From assembly GCA_011525065.1 (NCBI GenBank), contig WTIY01000251.1, forward strand, positions 1-9,242: a stretch of DNA of 9,242 nucleotides, read 5' to 3'. Below the pieces are notes generated by a model. It was not told the DNA's origin and made no database searches. It saw nothing but the letters and a program-made list of their open reading frames with translations. The stretch's first letter is position 1, and every line of letters begins with the position of its first letter. Position numbers and translations under genes: made by a program. The stretch comes from Flavobacteriales bacterium. Lineage in GTDB: Bacteria > Bacteroidota > Bacteroidia > Flavobacteriales > Flavobacteriaceae. Below are positions 5,410 through 9,242 of this stretch, in pieces.

Positions 5410-6052
5410 AGAAGGTTCGAAGATCATTGCCCTGACCTTTATTGGGGTGACTGGATTGTTTTTATTGACCCATTACTTTGTGGCCACGCTTTGGCTGAAG
5501 TACAGTCTATGGGGGCTTGGTTTTGTGTTTTTGATTTTAATCCTTCAATTTTTTCGCAATCCAAAGCGCAACTTCAAACCCAATGATCAAGTTGTTTTAT
5601 CACCAGTTGACGGAAAGGTAGTCGTGATCGAAGAGGTCCATGAACCCGAGTACTTCAAGGATAAGCGCTTGATGATTTCAGTATTTATGTCCCCCCTGAA
5701 CGTCCACGTGACCCGTTATCCTGTGGGCGGAAAAGTACTGTACAGTAAATATCATCCGGGAAAATATCTGGTGGCATGGCACCCCAAGGCCAGTTTGGAA
5801 AATGAGCGAACCTCTGTAGTAGTGGATAGCACGGAATTTGGACCGGTCTTGTTTCGCCAGATCGCGGGGGCCCTAGCCAAGCGCATTGTGAATTACGCTG
5901 AGCAACAGGCCGTAGTCGAGCAAACGGCGGACAGCGGCTTCATTAAATTTGGGTCTAGAGTCGATGTTTATTTGCCCTTAAATACGCCCGTTAGTGTTCA
6001 ACTGAACGATGTGGTTAAAGGAGGACTGAGTGTTTTGGCCGGTGGACGATAA
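5399..6052 (+). CDS. psd: Phosphatidylserine decarboxylase, small (PSD-A/type II) proenzyme
   Basis: Psd decarboxylates phosphatidylserine to phosphatidylethanolamine at the membrane, using a pyruvoyl group made by self-cleavage. In this 217-residue form a hydrophobic N terminus (about residues 9-52, probably two membrane segments) is followed by FFRNPKR (51-57), LSPVDGKV (67-74) and FMSPLNVHVTR (96-106). The cleavage site FGSRVDVYLP (184-193) has Ser186 as the pyruvoyl precursor, so the product is a long beta chain and a 32-residue alpha chain. The length matches the small prokaryotic class rather than the longer E. coli enzyme. I choose ATG at 5399; it gives the MFHKEG opening that I recall for flavobacterial homologues, whereas a TTG ten codons earlier adds sequence lying deeper inside cdsA. 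It overlaps cdsA by 11 nt. No phosphatidylserine synthase gene is in view. The stop is TAA. Confidence 0.96.
   Translation: MFHKEGSKIIALTFIGVTGLFLLTHYFVATLWLKYSLWGLGFVFLILILQFFRNPKRNFKPNDQVVLSPVDGKVVVIEEVHEPEYFKDKRLMISVFMSPLNVHVTRYPVGGKVLYSKYHPGKYLVAWHPKASLENERTSVVVDSTEFGPVLFRQIAGALAKRIVNYAEQQAVVEQTADSGFIKFGSRVDVYLPLNTPVSVQLNDVVKGGLSVLAGGR
6017..6024 (+). promoter_or_regulatory. Shine-Dalgarno-like AAAGGAGG near the acyl-CoA-binding gene start
   Basis: AAAGGAGG lies 5 bp before a GTG at 6030 and 17 bp before the GTG at 6042. It is unusual here because the other genes in the window lack such motifs. It also encodes the Lys-Gly-Gly of the conserved Psd tail, so it may simply reflect coding constraint. 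Confidence 0.3.
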
Positions 6053-6332
6053 AACCCTAGATCGAGAATTTAAGCAGGCCGTCACAATGGTGAGCCAACA
6101 CTTGGAACCTTTTCCAGCCGATATACTGCTAAAATTATACGCTTATTACAAAATTGCTACTCGAGACAAAGATGGCCCACGAGGGGGTAAGCCATTGATC
6201 AATGCCTTTAAAACGAATGCCTTGTTTCAAGCCAAAAACCTGACTCAAAAACAGGCCAAGGCCCGATACATCGAGACGACTAAGAATTATTTTATCTACC
6301 GAAACAGCGAGGGCTTAGATCAGGAGAATTGA
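6042..6332 (+). CDS. Acyl-CoA-binding protein (ACBP family)
   Basis: This small cytoplasmic four-helix protein binds long-chain acyl-CoA esters. Visible ACBP features are the helix-1 pattern LDREFKQAVTMV, then KLYAYYKIATRDKDGPRGGK, which holds the Tyr-x-x-Tyr-Lys ligand-binding motif and the loop before helix 3. After these come INAFKTNALFQAKNLTQKQA and a final helix with ARYIETTKNYF. Two starts are possible, both GTG: 6042 (96 residues) and 6030 (100 residues); the first in-frame ATG (6087) would remove helix 1. I prefer 6042 because it gives a family-like N terminus, and because its overlap with the psd stop has the same 11-nt geometry as the cdsA/psd overlap. The AAAGGAGG sequence argues for 6030. 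Placement behind cdsA and psd suggests a role in supplying or sequestering acyl-CoA for lipid synthesis (inference). It ends with tandem TGA TGA. Confidence 0.88.
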   Translation: MDDKTLDREFKQAVTMVSQHLEPFPADILLKLYAYYKIATRDKDGPRGGKPLINAFKTNALFQAKNLTQKQAKARYIETTKNYFIYRNSEGLDQEN

Positions 6333-6347
6333 TGACCTCAACGGGAT

Positions 6348-8987
6348 TCAACTGGATTTATTTAAAGCCGCCAAAGCACTTTTAAGGGTCTTTATTTTGG
6401 CCATCGCGTCAGCTTCTTTTTTACGCTCTGAATCCACAACTGCCTCAGGGGCGTTATCCACAAAACGCGAATTGCTCAGTTTGGCTTGTACGCTTTTCAA
6501 AAACCCCTCGGTGTAGGTCAATTCTTGAGTGAGTTTTTTGCGTTCCTCGTCCAAATCCACATGACCAACTACAGGAATAAAGTATTCATTGCTGGCCACC
6601 CTAAAGCTCTGAGCACCATCTGGCGCTTGGTCGCTGTAATTTATATCACTCAGGTGACATAATTTAATAACGGCTGCTTCAAAATAATCGCCTATCTGGG
6701 CGACATCATTAATGGTCAGTGCGACGGCATCCTTAAAGGGAATATTCTTCTCCTTACGTAAGGCTCGAATGCCCGACACCACTTCTTTAGTGTGCTCAAA
6801 AGAGTTGATCAGGTCCTCATCCGGCTGCTCAAGCTTTGGCCATGAGGCAATAATTAAAGCCTCATCAGGCGTTCTTTTGGTTAAATTTTGCCAAATCTCC
6901 TCAGAGACAAAAGGCACAAATGGATGCAATATTTTGAGGTTATCCTCAAACAAACCGATGATTTTAAGGTATGTCTCTTGACTGATCGCTTTTCCGTATT
7001 CAGGTTTGATCCATTCTAAAAACCAAGAACAAAAATCATCCCAAATGAGTTTATATGTGGTCATCAAGGCATCTGAAATGCGGTATTTTGAATAATGATC
7101 TTCGATTTCATTTAAAGCCGACTGGAATTTGTGTCCGTACCATTCGATGGCCTTTTGATCGCTTGGACTCATGGCAATATCGCTGGAAGTCTCCCAACCC
7201 GACACCAATCTAAAGGCATTCCAAATCTTATTGACAAAACCACTACCCTGCTGACATAAATCTTGATCAAACATCAAATCATTACCTGCAGGTGAGCTCA
7301 GCAGCATACCCACGCGCACACCATCAGCGCCATATTGCTTGATCAGTTCCAATGGATCCGGAGAATTCCCCAAAGACTTACTCATTTTACGTCTCTGCTT
7401 GTCGCGCACAATTCCCGTGAGATAAACGTGCTCAAAAGGTCGTGCTCCGCGATATTCGTAACCAGCGATAATCATTCGGGCCACCCAGAAAAACAGAATT
7501 TCTGGTGCCGTTACTAAATCATTGGTCGGATAATAGTAATTGATTTCCTGATTTTCGGGATGTCTTATCCCGTCAAAAACACTAATGGGCCAAAGCCATG
7601 AAGAAAACCAGGTGTCCAGAACGTCTGGATCTTGAGTCAAATCTTCGATACTCAATAAAGGATTTCCAGAAGCCTCACGGGCCAGCTCAAGGGCCTTTTG
7701 TTCAGTGGCGGCTACCACAAAATCTTCTCGGCCCGAACCGTAGTAATAGGCAGGGATTTGATGCCCCCACCACAATTGACGAGAAATGTTCCAGTCGCGA
7801 ACCCCTTCCATCCAATGACGATAAGTATTGACGAATTTTTCAGGGACCAAAGCCACGTCTTTATTTAACACAGCGTCTAAGGCTGGCTGAGCCAGGTCTT
7901 TCATTTTTAAAAACCACTGATCACTGAGTTTTGGCTCGATTACGGCGCCTGTACGCTCACTGGTACCCACCTTATGGGTATGGGTTTCAACTTTTTCAAG
8001 ACACCCTAAGGTCTCAAGTTCTTTAACAATGGCTTTTCTCACAGCGAAGCGATCCTGACCCTGGTAGTGCAGGCCGTGCTGGTTTAAGGTCGCGTCATCG
8101 TTAAAAATATCGATGACATCTAACTGATGCTTTTCTCCTAAAGTTTTGTCGTTTTCGTCATGAGCCGGGGTCACTTTCAAACAGCCTGTACCAAAATCCA
8201 TAGCCACGTACTCGTCCTCGATTATGGGCACCTCACGCCCGCAAATGGGCACCACCACTTTTTTGCCCTTCAAATGAGCGTATCTAGGATCTTCTGGGTG
8301 AATACAGACAGCCGTATCGCCCAATAAAGTTTCGGGTCGGGTGGTCGCGATTAAAACCTTTTGATCTGAATCCACGACGGTGTAATTGATGTAGTATAGG
8401 TGGCCCTGACGTTCCTGATGAATCACCTCCTCATCACTCAAGGTGGTTTTGGCTTCGGGGTCCCAGTTTACCATGCGGTATCCGCGATAAATCAAACCTT
8501 TTTGGTACAGGTCAATGAATACTTGAATCACCGATTCAGAGAGGTCCTCATCCATGGTGAATTTCGTGCGCTCCCAATCACAGGAGGCGCCGAGTTTTTT
8601 GAGCTGCTCTAAAATGATTCCACCGTGTTTGTGGGTCCATGCCCAGGCGTGTTCTAAAAACTCCTCGCGACTCAAATCGGACTTTTCGATGCCCTCACTT
8701 TTTAGCTTGGCCACCACTTTAGCCTCAGTGGCGATAGAAGCGTGATCCGTACCCGGTACCCAACACGCATTAAACCCTTTGAGTCTTGCACGGCGAATCA
8801 ATACGTCCTGAAGGGTATTGTTGAGCATGTGCCCCATGTGTAAGACACCGGTCACATTTGGAGGGGGAATCACAATGGTGTAAGGGGTTCTGTCATCCAC
8901 CTCACTGTGAAAATAACCGTGGTTCATCCAGTAATCATACCAGTGATTTTCGACCGCATTTGCATTGTATTTGCCAACTCCAGACAT
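6348..8987 (-). CDS. valS: Valyl-tRNA synthetase
   Basis: ValS charges tRNA-Val and clears mischarged threonine through its editing domain. The 879-residue length is normal for the bacterial enzyme. The class I signature HMGH is at residues 50-53 within the Rossmann fold (PPPNVTGVLHMGH). The CP1 editing insert has IATTRPETLLGD (213-224) and GTGCLKVTPAHDEND (267-281). The catalytic core resumes with DTWFSSWLWP and the KMSKS loop RRKMSKSLGN, with Lys534 beginning KMSKS. An anticodon-binding helical domain follows. The last 68 or so residues (LDEERKKL to the end) form the two-helix coiled-coil arm that contacts the tRNA elbow. All motifs are intact. The start is ATG at 8987 (MSGVGKYNANAVE), preceded by a good -7 element and no Shine-Dalgarno sequence; the stop is TGA. 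It converges on the acyl-CoA-binding gene with 15 bp between stops and no terminator visible for either. Confidence 0.99.
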   Translation of the reverse strand: MSGVGKYNANAVENHWYDYWMNHGYFHSEVDDRTPYTIVIPPPNVTGVLHMGHMLNNTLQDVLIRRARLKGFNACWVPGTDHASIATEAKVVAKLKSEGIEKSDLSREEFLEHAWAWTHKHGGIILEQLKKLGASCDWERTKFTMDEDLSESVIQVFIDLYQKGLIYRGYRMVNWDPEAKTTLSDEEVIHQERQGHLYYINYTVVDSDQKVLIATTRPETLLGDTAVCIHPEDPRYAHLKGKKVVVPICGREVPIIEDEYVAMDFGTGCLKVTPAHDENDKTLGEKHQLDVIDIFNDDATLNQHGLHYQGQDRFAVRKAIVKELETLGCLEKVETHTHKVGTSERTGAVIEPKLSDQWFLKMKDLAQPALDAVLNKDVALVPEKFVNTYRHWMEGVRDWNISRQLWWGHQIPAYYYGSGREDFVVAATEQKALELAREASGNPLLSIEDLTQDPDVLDTWFSSWLWPISVFDGIRHPENQEINYYYPTNDLVTAPEILFFWVARMIIAGYEYRGARPFEHVYLTGIVRDKQRRKMSKSLGNSPDPLELIKQYGADGVRVGMLLSSPAGNDLMFDQDLCQQGSGFVNKIWNAFRLVSGWETSSDIAMSPSDQKAIEWYGHKFQSALNEIEDHYSKYRISDALMTTYKLIWDDFCSWFLEWIKPEYGKAISQETYLKIIGLFEDNLKILHPFVPFVSEEIWQNLTKRTPDEALIIASWPKLEQPDEDLINSFEHTKEVVSGIRALRKEKNIPFKDAVALTINDVAQIGDYFEAAVIKLCHLSDINYSDQAPDGAQSFRVASNEYFIPVVGHVDLDEERKKLTQELTYTEGFLKSVQAKLSNSRFVDNAPEAVVDSERKKEADAMAKIKTLKSALAALNKSS

Positions 8988-9015
8988 GGTGGTGTAATTT
9001 TTGTAACGCCAGAGG

Positions 9016-9024
9016 GCAAAAGTA
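9016..9024 (-). promoter_or_regulatory. Candidate -7 element for valS
   Basis: Read on the minus strand this is TACTTTTGC, an exact match to TAnnTTTGC, 28 bp upstream of the valS ATG. The -33 region at the expected spacing is AT-rich but has no clear TTTG. The match and position make it the best promoter candidate in the window. Confidence 0.5.
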
Positions 9025-9068
9025 GTTATAAGTTAAAGATTATAAAAGTAAGCCGCGCATTTTGCTCA

Positions 9069-9099
9069 TTGATTAAAAGTTCAATAACTTAGTCTTTTA
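9069..9099 (+). promoter_or_regulatory. Weak candidate promoter for the exported DUF1573-type gene
   Basis: TTG (9069-9071) and TAGTCTTTTA (9090-9099) are 18 bp apart, in the spacing range of Bacteroidota promoters, and end 11 bp before the ATG. The -7 part does not match TAnnTTTG exactly, so this is tentative. Confidence 0.2.
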
Positions 9100-9110
9100 A
9101 ACCCTTACCC

Positions 9111-9242
9111 ATGAAAAAATTAATTGTCCTGATGATGTTGTTTGGCGTAAGCTTTTTGTCAAATGCTCAAGCCAAAATAGAATTTAAGTCTGAAACCATT
9201 GATTACGGTAATATCGCCAAGGGCAGTGACGGCATTCGTGTG
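9111..9242 (+). CDS. Exported DUF1573-type protein, N-terminal part (runs off the window)
   Basis: 44 codons are visible. The first 21 residues are a clear signal peptide: MKKL, a hydrophobic core LIVLMMLFGVSFL, then SNAQA, the AQA ending common in Bacteroidota. The predicted cleavage is near residue 20 or 21, and no lipobox Cys is present, so it should be secreted to the periplasm. The mature start, KIEFKSETIDYGNIAKGSDG, matches the opening of DUF1573 proteins, Ig-like beta domains in which a strand plus DYG.I..G precedes FxFTNTG. That next segment lies outside the window, so the family call rests on this short match. The role of these proteins is not known to me. The ATG at 9111 is the natural start because it begins the signal peptide. 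It is divergent from valS across a 123-bp gap. Confidence 0.75.
   Translation, partial: MKKLIVLMMLFGVSFLSNAQAKIEFKSETIDYGNIAKGSDGIRV

Noticed and set aside
1..9242. CRISPR array, mobile element, prophage, tRNA or defence system
   Set aside because: No repeat-spacer pattern, transposase, integrase, inverted terminal repeats or tRNA-like fold was seen. The genes are housekeeping genes with similar composition.

Overview
The window looks like chromosomal DNA from a member of the Bacteroidota, most likely order Flavobacteriales. The gene order (pyrE tail, SRPBCC protein, birA, rsfS, ftsH, LUD-domain protein, cdsA, psd, acyl-CoA-binding protein) is one I recall from flavobacterial genomes. Supporting signs are an FtsH sequence of the Bacteroidota type, a lipoprotein-free signal peptide ending in AQA on the last gene, upstream regions mostly without Shine-Dalgarno sequences, and several matches to the Bacteroidota -7 promoter element TAnnTTTG. 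I see no mobile element, CRISPR array, tRNA or rRNA gene. The assignment is from recall of families; no search was run.

Layout. Bases 1-86 hold the 3' end of a gene that I read as pyrE (orotate phosphoribosyltransferase). It ends at a TGA where the family normally carries a Trp codon, and recognisable family sequence continues for ten codons after it. A small SRPBCC-fold protein follows (152-544). It converges with birA (570-1301, minus), a biotin protein ligase without a DNA-binding domain. An 82-bp divergent gap containing a perfect 10-bp palindrome separates birA from rsfS (1384-1755), the ribosomal silencing factor. The membrane AAA+ protease gene ftsH (1771-3828) follows 15 bp later. A LUD-domain protein of unknown role (3936-4538) comes next and ends in a clear intrinsic terminator (4541-4574).

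After the terminator comes a compact phospholipid cluster: cdsA (4609-5409), psd (5399-6052) and an acyl-CoA-binding protein (about 6042-6332). They are chained by two 11-nt start/stop overlaps of identical geometry. CdsA makes CDP-diacylglycerol, Psd makes phosphatidylethanolamine, and the acyl-CoA-binding protein probably buffers or delivers acyl-CoA, so the cluster is functionally coherent. It converges, with only 15 bp between stops, on valS (6348-8987, minus), a full-length valyl-tRNA synthetase. valS is divergent from the 5' end of an exported DUF1573-type protein (9111 to the window edge).

This is mostly a housekeeping region and I found no convincing undescribed system. The best leads are the in-frame TGA near the end of pyrE, the non-ATG start of the acyl-CoA-binding gene with an unusual GGAGG upstream, the conserved but uncharacterised LUD protein beside ftsH, and the small palindromes in the intergenic gaps.
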